From: an uncultured bacterium
GTDB taxonomy: Bacteria > Cyanobacteriota > Vampirovibrionia > Gastranaerophilales > Gastranaerophilaceae
Length of the DNA stretch: 10,015 nucleotides
Direction of reading: 5' to 3'
Assembly: GCA_900551965.1 (NCBI GenBank)
Contig: URYF01000056.1
Coordinates: forward strand, 1-10,015
Part shown: positions 1-6,418 of the stretch, one piece after another
Layout: each line of letters begins with the position of its first letter
Numbering within the stretch: the stretch's first letter is position 1
Notes under the pieces: model-generated
What the model saw: only the letters and a program-made list of their open reading frames with translations
Databases searched by the model: none
What the model was told of the DNA's origin: nothing
Program-made: the position numbers and the translations under genes

Positions 1-69
1 GATATTAAAAAGAAATTTTCATTGTTTGAGGGGTTGTTTAAACTTTTGTACAAGTTCAAAAGAATCTAA
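1..69 (+). CDS. Possible C-terminal tail of an upstream gene (partial)
   Basis: Reading frame 1 is open from the left edge to a TAA at 67-69 and would encode a 22-residue basic, hydrophobic tail ending in LLYKFKRI. A hairpin with a T-run follows at once, as expected after a gene end. Frame 2 is also open across this stretch (to 88), so the frame choice is not secure. No family can be recognised from so short a piece. Confidence 0.3.
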   Translation, partial: DIKKKFSLFEGLFKLLYKFKRI

Positions 70-99
70 AATACAAGTTTGCTTTTAGATTGTTTTTTT
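63..99 (+). terminator. Candidate intrinsic terminator
   Basis: AATCTAAAA (63-71) pairs perfectly with TTTTAGATT (83-91) around an 11-base loop. The right arm is followed by G and seven T residues (93-99). The stem is AT-rich with a single G-C pair, so it is weak. It overlaps the stop codon of the possible upstream reading frame and directly precedes the holA start, which suits a boundary between two transcription units. Confidence 0.45.
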
Positions 100-106
100 A
101 TAAAAT
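79..106 (+). promoter_or_regulatory. Possible holA promoter
   Basis: TTGCTT (79-84) and TAAAAT (101-106, five of six matches to the -10 consensus) are 16 bases apart. Transcription from here would start about 6-7 bases past the -10, at or next to the holA ATG (113). The -35 box matches only TTG and overlaps the terminator-like hairpin, and AT-rich DNA gives chance matches, so this is tentative. Confidence 0.3.
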
Positions 107-112
107 ATAAGT

Positions 113-1081
113 ATGATTTACTTTTTTTATGGGGACGAAGAATTTAATATTTCAAATGAAATTAAAAAGTTTAAAGATAAACTTGATAAAAACTTCATGG
201 AGATGAGCTATAAATATTTTAACAATCCAAAATTTCCGGATTTGGTTGCCGCGCTTAAATTACAGCCGATGATGTTTGGGAAAATGCTTGTTGAAATAAA
301 TTGTTTATCCTATTTGAGCGGAAAAAGTGAAGATAAAAGTTTTGATGATAAACAGATTGCGCAGATAACAGATGCTTTAGATAATTGCAGTGAGAATATT
401 GATATAATTTTTACTGCTCAATTGCCGCCTGACAGTCAGAAAAAGATAGATAAGCGAAAGAAATTTTTCAAAGTTTTATCAAAATATAATCCGAAAGAAT
501 TTTTGCAAATTCCATCATACAAAACCGCAGAATTAGAGTCATGGATTAAGCAGCAAGGAAAGACAAAAGACCTAAAAATCTCTGATGAAGTGGCTTCAGC
601 GATGCTGCTTCAAGTTGGAGCAAATCTGAGAATGCTTGATTCCGAGTTGGAAAAATTAAAAATCTTTGCAGCTGATAAGCCTGTATCAAAGGATATGATA
701 AAAGAAATTTGTGTGACAAATGAAGATTTATTTACTTTTGCAGATTATCTTATTTGTGATAATAAAACAAAAGCGCTTGAAGAATATCAAAAACTTTTGA
801 TGAAAAAACATCCGCTTGAAATATTATCTGTTCTGCATACTCTTTTGCATGGCAAGATTCAGATAAAAGCAAATTCTATTAAGTATTCGCCTGATGAGAT
901 TGCAAAAATTATCAATATGCACCCGTACCGCGTAAAGCTTGAATTACAAAAATTGAAAAATGTATCGTTAAAAAATCTGGTAAAATTAAAAGAAAATTTA
1001 ACAAATGCCGAGTTTAAAATAAAATCCGGACAGGCTGCACTGGATTTGGATAGAGAGGTTGAGTATGCAATATTACAATAA
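113..1081 (+). CDS. holA: DNA polymerase III subunit delta
   Basis: Delta subunit of the replicative clamp loader, which opens the beta sliding clamp so that it can be loaded onto primed DNA in the cytoplasm. At 322 residues it has the usual length. Family features include an N-terminal strand leading to GDEEF (7-11), the segment GANLRMLDSELEKL (169-182) that matches the conserved 'gnDlr.L.nEleKL' of HolA proteins, HPYRVK (270-275) in the C-terminal collar domain, and FKIKSG (301-306) matching the typical 'd..iKtG' near the end. As in the family there is no Walker ATPase site. No Shine-Dalgarno sequence is visible before the ATG. The 3' end overlaps the next clamp-loader gene, holB, by 17 bases, which suggests coupled translation. 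The family call is firm; overall similarity to well-studied homologues is modest, as usual for delta. Confidence 0.9.
   Translation: MIYFFYGDEEFNISNEIKKFKDKLDKNFMEMSYKYFNNPKFPDLVAALKLQPMMFGKMLVEINCLSYLSGKSEDKSFDDKQIAQITDALDNCSENIDIIFTAQLPPDSQKKIDKRKKFFKVLSKYNPKEFLQIPSYKTAELESWIKQQGKTKDLKISDEVASAMLLQVGANLRMLDSELEKLKIFAADKPVSKDMIKEICVTNEDLFTFADYLICDNKTKALEEYQKLLMKKHPLEILSVLHTLLHGKIQIKANSIKYSPDEIAKIINMHPYRVKLELQKLKNVSLKNLVKLKENLTNAEFKIKSGQAALDLDREVEYAILQ
1053..1058 (+). promoter_or_regulatory. Ribosome binding site fixing the holB start
   Basis: GAGAGG lies inside the holA coding region. It ends 6 bases before ATG at 1065, a normal spacing. It touches the in-frame TTG at 1059 with no spacer, so TTG cannot be served by it. 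This decides for 1065 as the holB start. Confidence 0.65.
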
Positions 1082-1967
1082 CGAAATCTCTCAAAAATAT
1101 CCTAAATTGCTGGAATATTTTCTAAATGGGATTACAGATGAAAATAAAAATATAAGCCATTGTTTGCTGTTTTGGGGTCCTGATATTACTTCGCAATGTG
1201 AATTAGCGCTTGAGGTTGCAAGATTTCTAAATTGCACAGAAGATAAAAATAAAGATTGCAATTGTCTGAATTGCCGTTGGATAAGAGAACAGACTCATCC
1301 TGCCGTGAAAATTTATACAAGGCTTGATTTTAAAGAGGCAGGTTCGGGGGACGATGAAGAGTCAACAAAAGGCAAGAAAAATATTAATATCGGGCAGGCA
1401 AAAGCTATTATAAATGAACTTTCTGTAACAAGTGATTATCATAGAGTTTATATATTTTGTGACAGAGATGAAGACGGAAATTTGATGCCGCTTAATCAGG
1501 TGAATTTTCCGGAAGCTGCTTCAAATGCTTTGTTAAAAACGTTTGAAGAACCGCCGAAAAATACTACTTTTATATTTTTAACCAAAGACCGTTCTGATAT
1601 AATTTCAACGGTTGTATCACGTGCGCAGTCATTTTTTGTACCGTCTGTTCTTGAAGAAAATTATGATTATAGTCTTGTAAAAGAATTTATTACAAATTAC
1701 TGGGTGATAGAACGTAATCAGGTTCTGGATTTTGAAGGTAAATTGTATAAGTTTGCTGTAGAAAATGAACCGCTGCTTATTCTCAATCAAATTCAGAATT
1801 ATATGCTTGGTGTTATAAAATCAAATTTTGAAAATAAACACTTATTTTATAAAATATTGCAAGATATCAAATATGTTGAAGATGCTAAACGGCAGTTATC
1901 ACTTACTCCTGCTATGAATTTGCAGACTGTTGTGGAAAATCTGTGTTTTAAAATGATTTTAGGATAA
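1065..1967 (+). CDS. holB: DNA polymerase III subunit delta prime
   Basis: Delta-prime subunit of the clamp loader, the stator of the AAA+ ring formed with DnaX and delta. The product is 300 residues from ATG 1065; the in-frame TTG at 1059 is rejected because of its spacing to the ribosome binding site. NALLKTFEEPP (about 154-164) is the family signature. The SRC-motif arginine is present in VVSRAQSF (R186), although the usual Cys after it is Ala. The Walker A region (FWGPDITSQ, 36-44) lacks GK[ST], so ATP hydrolysis is not expected, as is normal for delta prime. A four-Cys zinc module is present (C57, C65, C67, C70), with a C-x7-C-x-C-x2-C spacing that is tighter than the common arrangement. 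A charged insertion around residues 90-105 looks like a flexible loop. It overlaps holA by 17 bases. Confidence is high on family and good on start. Confidence 0.9.
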   Translation: MQYYNNEISQKYPKLLEYFLNGITDENKNISHCLLFWGPDITSQCELALEVARFLNCTEDKNKDCNCLNCRWIREQTHPAVKIYTRLDFKEAGSGDDEESTKGKKNINIGQAKAIINELSVTSDYHRVYIFCDRDEDGNLMPLNQVNFPEAASNALLKTFEEPPKNTTFIFLTKDRSDIISTVVSRAQSFFVPSVLEENYDYSLVKEFITNYWVIERNQVLDFEGKLYKFAVENEPLLILNQIQNYMLGVIKSNFENKHLFYKILQDIKYVEDAKRQLSLTPAMNLQTVVENLCFKMILG

Positions 1968-1971
1968 CAAT

Positions 1972-2001
1972 TTGCCTATAGTTTAAAAAATATGATATAA
2001 T
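1972..2001 (+). promoter_or_regulatory. Promoter upstream of plsY
   Basis: TTGCCT (1972-1977, four of six matches) and a perfect TATAAT (1996-2001) are separated by 18 bases, and TG at 1993-1994 makes an extended -10. Transcription would start near 2008, giving a leader of about 27 bases before plsY. It is the best promoter match in the window and the likely driver of plsY, and possibly of proB-proA-tyrA. Confidence 0.7.
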
Positions 2002-2020
2002 GACCGCTATGAAAAAGATT

Positions 2021-2026
2021 TTGGAG
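2021..2026 (+). promoter_or_regulatory. Ribosome binding site of plsY
   Basis: TTGGAG ends 8 bases before the plsY ATG at 2035. The same TTGGAGAAA string precedes proA (3852-3860), so it seems to be the usual Shine-Dalgarno form in this genome. Confidence 0.65.
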
Positions 2027-2034
2027 AAATAATA

Positions 2035-2652
2035 ATGTATTACGCAGAGATATTAAGACAATTAGCGCTTGTAAGTGCCGCTTCTTATTTGATAGGATCA
2101 ATTCCTACAGGATATATTGTAGTTAAACTTTTTACAGGACAGGATATAAGAACAATAGGGTCAGGCTCAACCGGAGCAACAAATGTTAAACGAGTTATGG
2201 GTAAAAAATGGTTCTTTATTGTAATGCTTTTAGATGCTTTAAAAGGGGCTTTGCCTGTTGTTTTAGCTGCACTTTTTGCAACTGTATTTCAACATTGGGG
2301 TGTTTTACCTGTTGTAGCAGCAATTTGTGCAATTTTAGGACATAGCAAATCTGTATTTTTGGAATTTACCGGAGGAAAATCCGTTGCATCAGGTGTTGGA
2401 ACATTGATGGCATTAAATTGGCAGGCCGGTTTGATTATTGCCGCTGTTTGGGGTGTTGTAACCTGGGTTTCTAAATATGTTTCATTAGGTTCAATTGTTG
2501 CGTTGGCTTTATCACCTTTGATTATGTGGTTTTTAAACGCTCCTGTTGCATATATTGCTTATGCTTTGCTTGCTGCAATTTATGTAATTTATCTTCACAG
2601 AGAAAATATCAAGCGCCTTAAAGAAGGTACGGAAAATAAGGTTAGGAATTAA
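2035..2652 (+). CDS. plsY: Acyl-phosphate:glycerol-3-phosphate acyltransferase PlsY
   Basis: Inner-membrane enzyme that transfers an acyl chain from acyl-phosphate to glycerol-3-phosphate, making lysophosphatidic acid, the first committed step of phospholipid synthesis (partner PlsX is not in this window). The 205 residues are mostly hydrophobic, with several membrane spans. All three PlsY motifs can be seen: GSIPTGY and GSGSTGATN (21-27, 42-50; usual form GSGNxGATN, so here Asn-Pro is replaced by Ser-Thr), GHSKSVFLEFTGGKSVASG (102-120; usual GHxFPVFLxFKGGKGVATG), and HRENIKRL with GTENK (188-202). It has its own promoter and a good ribosome binding site, and it lies 51 bases before proB on the same strand. 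Family assignment is secure. Confidence 0.93.
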   Translation: MYYAEILRQLALVSAASYLIGSIPTGYIVVKLFTGQDIRTIGSGSTGATNVKRVMGKKWFFIVMLLDALKGALPVVLAALFATVFQHWGVLPVVAAICAILGHSKSVFLEFTGGKSVASGVGTLMALNWQAGLIIAAVWGVVTWVSKYVSLGSIVALALSPLIMWFLNAPVAYIAYALLAAIYVIYLHRENIKRLKEGTENKVRN

Positions 2653-2664
2653 ATTCGTAATTTA

Positions 2665-2694
2665 TTAGCATATATTTATTCGTTGTGATAAGAT
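2665..2694 (+). promoter_or_regulatory. Possible proB promoter
   Basis: TTAGCA (2665-2670) and TAAGAT (2689-2694), each four of six consensus matches, are 18 bases apart, with TG at 2686-2687 forming an extended -10. The predicted start point, near 2701, is within a few bases of the proB ATG (2704). This would explain why no Shine-Dalgarno sequence is seen there. Confidence 0.4.
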
Positions 2695-2703
2695 AAAAAT
2701 ATT

Positions 2704-3849
2704 ATGGATAGATTTGAATTTATAAATGCAAAACGTATTGTTGTTAAGCTCGGAACAAATGTTTTAAGAAATGACGAAGGCTATGTATCGTTACCGCGGG
2801 TTTACAGTTTTATTGAAGATATTGCAAACCTTGTAAAAAGCGGCAAGGAAGTTATTGTAATTACTTCCGGTGCTGTTGGTTTGGGTAAAAAACGACTTGG
2901 GCTTGAAGATACTAAGGGGACTGCGTTAAAACAGGCGTGTGCGGCTATCGGTCAGGGTAAATTGATGTCAATTTATGAAAACGGTTTTGACACTTATGGT
3001 TTGACTGCTGCGCAAATTTTATTAACAGAAGATGACTTTTCTGTCAGAGAAAGGTATTTGAGTTTAAGAACAACGTTTAATAAACTTTTAGAACTTGGAG
3101 CTATTCCGGTTATTAACCAGAATGATACGGTTTCTACACTTGATGTTGCATTGCGTTATGTAAAAGAAGACTTGCAGGTTTGTTTTTCGGATAATGACAA
3201 ATTGTCTGCGCTTGTAGCGAGTGAACTTGATGCAGACTTGTTGATTATTCTTTCTGATATCGATGGTTTGTATGATGATAATCCAAAAACAAATCTGAAT
3301 GCCGAACTTATAAAATCAGTAGAAGAAGTTGATGATAAAATTATGGCTCTGGCATCAGGCGTATCTGACGGCGGCAGAGGCGGAATGGAAACAAAATTGC
3401 GTGCCGCAAGACTTGTAACCCGTTTTGGCGGTAAGGTTTTGATTGCTAACGGTAAGCAGCCTTATATTATTAAGCGGATTTTTGAGGGTGAAGATTTAGG
3501 AACAATGTTCTTGCCATCAAATGAAAATCTTTCAGATAAAAAACGCTGGATTGGTTATGCTACAAATATTATTGGGAAAATAATTGTTAACAGCGGTGCG
3601 AAAGATGCATTGATGGCTGAAAAAAGTCTTTTGCCTATCGGGATTGTAGGGGTTAAAAATACATTTAAAAAAGGTGATGTAATTTCAATTCTTGATGAAA
3701 ATAAAAATGAATTTGCGCGCGGAATTGTTAATTATGATTCAGACTCTTGTAAAAAGGTTATTGGCTGTCATTCTGATAATATTGCAGAAATTTTAGGATT
3801 TAAAAACTATGATGCAATTATAACCAGGGATAATATTACTATTCTTTAA
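2704..3849 (+). CDS. proB: Glutamate 5-kinase with C-terminal PUA domain
   Basis: Phosphorylates glutamate with ATP to gamma-glutamyl phosphate, the first step of proline synthesis in the cytoplasm. The product is 381 residues, close to the roughly 370 of the E. coli enzyme. The amino-acid-kinase domain (about 1-260) shows VVKLGTNVL (13-21), TSGAVGLGKKRLG (54-66), INQNDTVS (137-144), FSDNDKLSALVA (161-172), SDIDGLYDDNP (184-194) and GGRGGMETKL (223-232). Residues about 280-360 form the PUA domain found in the long ProB type, starting near KKRWIGYA. In the family this enzyme is the proline feedback control point. The next gene, proA, starts 13 bases downstream and encodes the following enzyme. 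No Shine-Dalgarno sequence is visible before this ATG, but the conserved VVKLGTN sits at the right distance from it, so the start is credible. Confidence 0.95.
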   Translation: MDRFEFINAKRIVVKLGTNVLRNDEGYVSLPRVYSFIEDIANLVKSGKEVIVITSGAVGLGKKRLGLEDTKGTALKQACAAIGQGKLMSIYENGFDTYGLTAAQILLTEDDFSVRERYLSLRTTFNKLLELGAIPVINQNDTVSTLDVALRYVKEDLQVCFSDNDKLSALVASELDADLLIILSDIDGLYDDNPKTNLNAELIKSVEEVDDKIMALASGVSDGGRGGMETKLRAARLVTRFGGKVLIANGKQPYIIKRIFEGEDLGTMFLPSNENLSDKKRWIGYATNIIGKIIVNSGAKDALMAEKSLLPIGIVGVKNTFKKGDVISILDENKNEFARGIVNYDSDSCKKVIGCHSDNIAEILGFKNYDAIITRDNITIL

Positions 3850-3862
3850 TTTTGGAGAAAAT

Positions 3863-5116
3863 ATGGAACAAAGTTTTATTGAAATAGCTAAAGCTGCGAA
3901 ATTGGCATCGTTGGAAATTGCTGATTTAGATACGAAAATCAAAAATGTGGCATTGAATAAAATTGCACAAATGTTTGAAATTTCAAAAGAAGAAATTTTT
4001 GAAGCAAATAAAAAAGATCTTGAAGAGGCGGAAATTCTTGTTCAAAATGGTGAGATTACAAAATCTACTTATAACCGTTTAAAACTTGATGAAAATAAAA
4101 TGCGTGATATGATTCAAGGGGTTCGTGATATTGCAAATCTTGATGAGCCAATTGGGAAAAAACTTTTTACAAGAGAGCTTGATGAAGGTTTAACTTTGTA
4201 TAAAGTTTCTTGTCCTATCGGGGTTTTGGGAATAATTTTTGAGGCAAGACCTGATGTTATTTCTCAAATTTCATCACTTGCGATAAAATCTTCTAATGCC
4301 GTAATTTTAAAAGGCGGAAAAGAATCAAAAAATACAAATAAAAAGATTTTGGAAGTTATAAATAAGGCGCTTGAGCAGATTGCGGATTTCCCTAAAAATG
4401 TTGTGCAGCAAGTATTCTCAAGAGATGATGTTGCGCAGATGCTAAAATGTGATGAGTATATTAATTTAATTATTCCACGCGGCGGAAATAATCTTGTAAA
4501 ATATATAAAAGAGAATACAAATATTCCTGTACTTGGACATGCAAGCGGAATCTGTCATATTTTTGTCGATAAATCAGCAGAAATAAATATGGCTTCAAAA
4601 ATTGTATATGATGCAAAAACCCAGTATCCAAGCGCTTGTAATGCTGTTGAAACTCTATTAATCCATAAGGATTTTGAAAAAGCTGATGAACTTTTGGCAT
4701 CATTGCAATTAAATGAAATTAAACTTATTTCAAATCCTGATTCGTGGTCAACCGAGTATGGAGATAAGATTTTATCTTATAAGTTTGTTGACTCGCCGGA
4801 AGAGGCGATTGAACATATTAATACTTATGGTTCAGGGCATACTGATAGTATTATTACATCAAATGTTCAGAATGCTGAAAAATTTATGAATAAAGTTGAT
4901 TCAGCAGGGGTGTATTTTAACGTATCGACTCGTTTTGCCGATGGGTTCAGATACGGTTTTGGGGCGGAAGTCGGAATTTCTACAAATAAAACCCACGCGC
5001 GCGGACCTGTAGGGCTTGAAGGTTTGACTATTTATAAATACAAACTTGTCGGAAACGGACATATTGTAAATGATTATGTAAAAGGTGAAAAGCAGTTTCA
5101 CCATAAAGATTTGTAG
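3863..5116 (+). CDS. proA: Gamma-glutamyl phosphate reductase
   Basis: NADPH-dependent reduction of gamma-glutamyl phosphate to glutamate-5-semialdehyde, the second step of proline synthesis, probably working with the ProB encoded just upstream because the intermediate is unstable. The product is 417 residues, the normal length for this aldehyde dehydrogenase superfamily member. Visible motifs are GIIFEARPDVISQ (123-135), LKGGKES (149-155), IPRGGNNLVKYI (204-215), GHASGICHIFVD (225-236), the catalytic cysteine C259 in YPSACNAVETLLIH, and FADGFRYGFGAEVGIST (358-374) followed by a conserved HARGPVGLEGLT. TTGGAG (3852-3857) ends 5 bases before the ATG. The stop codon is shared with the AGGA ribosome binding site of tyrA, so tight co-transcription with tyrA is likely. 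Confidence 0.96.
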   Translation: MEQSFIEIAKAAKLASLEIADLDTKIKNVALNKIAQMFEISKEEIFEANKKDLEEAEILVQNGEITKSTYNRLKLDENKMRDMIQGVRDIANLDEPIGKKLFTRELDEGLTLYKVSCPIGVLGIIFEARPDVISQISSLAIKSSNAVILKGGKESKNTNKKILEVINKALEQIADFPKNVVQQVFSRDDVAQMLKCDEYINLIIPRGGNNLVKYIKENTNIPVLGHASGICHIFVDKSAEINMASKIVYDAKTQYPSACNAVETLLIHKDFEKADELLASLQLNEIKLISNPDSWSTEYGDKILSYKFVDSPEEAIEHINTYGSGHTDSIITSNVQNAEKFMNKVDSAGVYFNVSTRFADGFRYGFGAEVGISTNKTHARGPVGLEGLTIYKYKLVGNGHIVNDYVKGEKQFHHKDL

Positions 5117-5125
5117 GAATATTTT

Positions 5126-5878
5126 ATGAAAATAGGTGTTGTAGGTTTAGGCTTAATCGGCGGATCGATTTTTAAGGATTTGCGAAAACTTGGTTATGAA
5201 GTAGTTGCGGTATCGCAATCGCAAAGCGGAAAAGATATTTATAAAGATTATGATATTTTAAAAACCTGCAATTTGGTTTTTGTATGTTCTGCGATGAATA
5301 AAACCCTTGAAATTTTAGATAAGTTGGAAGAAATTTTACCGGCAGAAGCTGTTGTAACAGATGTTTGTTCATTAAAAGGTTTTGTTTGTAAGAAAGAACG
5401 TCCGTATAAATTTGTACCATCTCACCCTATGGCAGGAACAGAGCATCAGGGGTATGAAAATTCTTTTGAAGGATTATTTAATGGTGCAAAATGGGTTATA
5501 ACACCTGTTTTCGGGAGAGATGAAACTCTGGTTAAAATAATTGAAAAATTTGGCGCAAAGCCGGTTTTTACTACTGTTGAAAAACATGATAAAGCTGTGG
5601 CATTGATTTCTCATATGCCAATGGTTATAGCGCAGGCAATTTTTAAAACGGCTTCTGAAAATGAACTGGCACTTGAAATTGCATCGTCGGGTTTTCGTGA
5701 TATGACTCGTCTTGCAATGTCTAATGTTGAAATGGCAAATGATATGGTTCAAATGAATGCGGAAAATATTCAGATGAGTATTTTAGAACTTTACAAATCA
5801 ATCGGCGATTTAACTACTTCCGATTATCTTGAACAGATAAAAGAAATTAAATTAAACCGCCAATCAATGTTTTTATAA
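5126..5878 (+). CDS. tyrA: Prephenate/arogenate dehydrogenase, cyanobacterial type
   Basis: Oxidative decarboxylation of arogenate (or prephenate) towards tyrosine. The product is 250 residues with no chorismate mutase or ACT domain. The Rossmann motif GLGLIGGS is at 7-14. The second strand ends in AVSQSQS (28-34), without the acidic residue typical of NAD binding, which points to NADP. DVCSLKG (79-85), SHPMAGTEHQG (99-109, with the catalytic His), SHMPMVIA (162-169) and SSGFRDMTRLA (187-197) are family motifs. Many prephenate dehydrogenases have SHLPH at the fourth motif; Met replaces the last His here. From memory, the Synechocystis arogenate dehydrogenase has SHLPV there and GVSRQQS in the cofactor loop. 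Arogenate with NADP is therefore the inferred specificity. AGGA overlapping the proA stop serves as ribosome binding site, 7 bases before the ATG. It converges on the 5894-6268 gene with only 15 bases between the stops. Confidence 0.88.
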   Translation: MKIGVVGLGLIGGSIFKDLRKLGYEVVAVSQSQSGKDIYKDYDILKTCNLVFVCSAMNKTLEILDKLEEILPAEAVVTDVCSLKGFVCKKERPYKFVPSHPMAGTEHQGYENSFEGLFNGAKWVITPVFGRDETLVKIIEKFGAKPVFTTVEKHDKAVALISHMPMVIAQAIFKTASENELALEIASSGFRDMTRLAMSNVEMANDMVQMNAENIQMSILELYKSIGDLTTSDYLEQIKEIKLNRQSMFL

Positions 5879-5893
5879 ATTTCCGGGATTTAT

Positions 5894-6268
5894 TTAAGCT
5901 TTAGGTGCAGCTTTGAATAAATTTGTCACAAATGTTTTGCATTCATCAATGTAAGGTGATACAAATTTAACACCTTTTTCCCATAAATTTTTACCTTTTT
6001 TTAATGCACCGTTGCAATATGGTTGAATTTTAGTCCAAAGTCCTTTAGCCCCTGCTTTGATTTTGCCTCTGAATACGTATGCTAAAACTGTTGCTGTAGC
6101 AACACTTAAAATTGTTCCTGCTGTCTTTGCCGGATTTGTCTTATCTTTCTTTTCCGGGAAGATTAAACCCGGTTTAAAATCTTCAGGCGGAGTATATCTG
6201 CGCTGAGCGTTAGTTCCTACTGCTGTATGTGGTACAAATACATATCCTACACCGTCAATTCCTGCCAT
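5894..6268 (-). CDS. Hypothetical small basic protein with one membrane segment
   Basis: I do not recognise this 124-residue protein. The N-terminal third is polar and rich in Pro, Gly and Thr (HTAVGTNAQRRYTPPEDF at 14-31). A hydrophobic stretch follows (about 50-66, AGTILSVATATVLAYVF), long enough for one membrane span and followed by a Lys/Arg-rich flank (RGKIKAGAKG). The C-terminal half is strongly basic and seems to hold two degenerate copies of a 'K-[GN]-L-W-x-K ... P-Y' unit (74-84 and 93-107), likely amphipathic helices. Cysteines are at 85 and 110. The basic flank after the span suggests that the C-terminal half stays in the cytoplasm. The ribosome binding site AAAGGA lies 8 bases before the ATG, and codon usage looks like that of the neighbours, so I take it as a real gene. 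A YtxH-like envelope protein is one weak possibility. It sits between the tyrosine-pathway genes tyrA and aroF. Confidence 0.7.
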   Translation of the reverse strand: MAGIDGVGYVFVPHTAVGTNAQRRYTPPEDFKPGLIFPEKKDKTNPAKTAGTILSVATATVLAYVFRGKIKAGAKGLWTKIQPYCNGALKKGKNLWEKGVKFVSPYIDECKTFVTNLFKAAPKA

Positions 6269-6301
6269 AATAAATTTCCTTTCTAACCTTTTAACCTACA
6301 T

Positions 6302-6311
6302 CTTTATAAAG
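6302..6311. promoter_or_regulatory. Palindrome CTTTATAAAG upstream of the small membrane protein gene
   Basis: A perfect 10-base palindrome about 35 bases before the start of the 5894-6268 gene. Read on the minus strand it contains TATAAA (6303-6308), which could be the -10 box of that gene. No convincing -35 box is found 16-18 bases further upstream. The surrounding 6269-6350 is nearly all A and T, so a chance origin is possible. Confidence 0.25.
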
Positions 6312-6344
6312 AAAATTTTTTTATAAGAATTGTGTGATAATAAA

Positions 6345-6387
6345 TTTTAAAATTAAAAAATAACCCGCAAGTTGTTAATCTACGGGT
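6345..6387 (-). terminator. Intrinsic terminator after the DAHP synthase gene
   Basis: On the minus strand ACCCG (6387-6383) pairs with CGGGT (6367-6363), extended inward by a T-G wobble and further weak pairs. The 3' arm is followed by TATTTTTTAATTTT. It starts 32 bases past the aroF stop. The G-C core and the T-rich tail on the minus side make it a fair terminator, isolating the DAHP synthase gene from the small membrane protein gene on the same strand. Confidence 0.6.
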
Positions 6388-6418
6388 ATTTTAATGGATT
6401 GTAATATTTCGTAATAAT

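Noticed and set aside
41..62. Second hairpin CTTTTG/CAAAAG (43-48 with 57-62) near the left edge, as a riboswitch or regulatory RNA
   Set aside because: It is a short stem in AT-rich DNA that lies in the possible upstream coding tail. No conserved RNA family features are seen.
1059..1064. TTG at 1059 as the start of holB
   Set aside because: It directly abuts GAGAGG without a spacer, while ATG 1065 has the normal 6-base spacing.
4470..5752. Minus-strand open frames inside proA and tyrA
   Set aside because: They are antisense to well-conserved genes, have no ribosome binding sites of note, and give low-complexity products without family motifs.
5875..5893. Hairpin ATAAAT/ATTTAT between the tyrA stop and the stop of the small membrane protein gene, as a bidirectional terminator
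   Set aside because: The 6-pair stem is all A-T and neither strand has a T-run after it.
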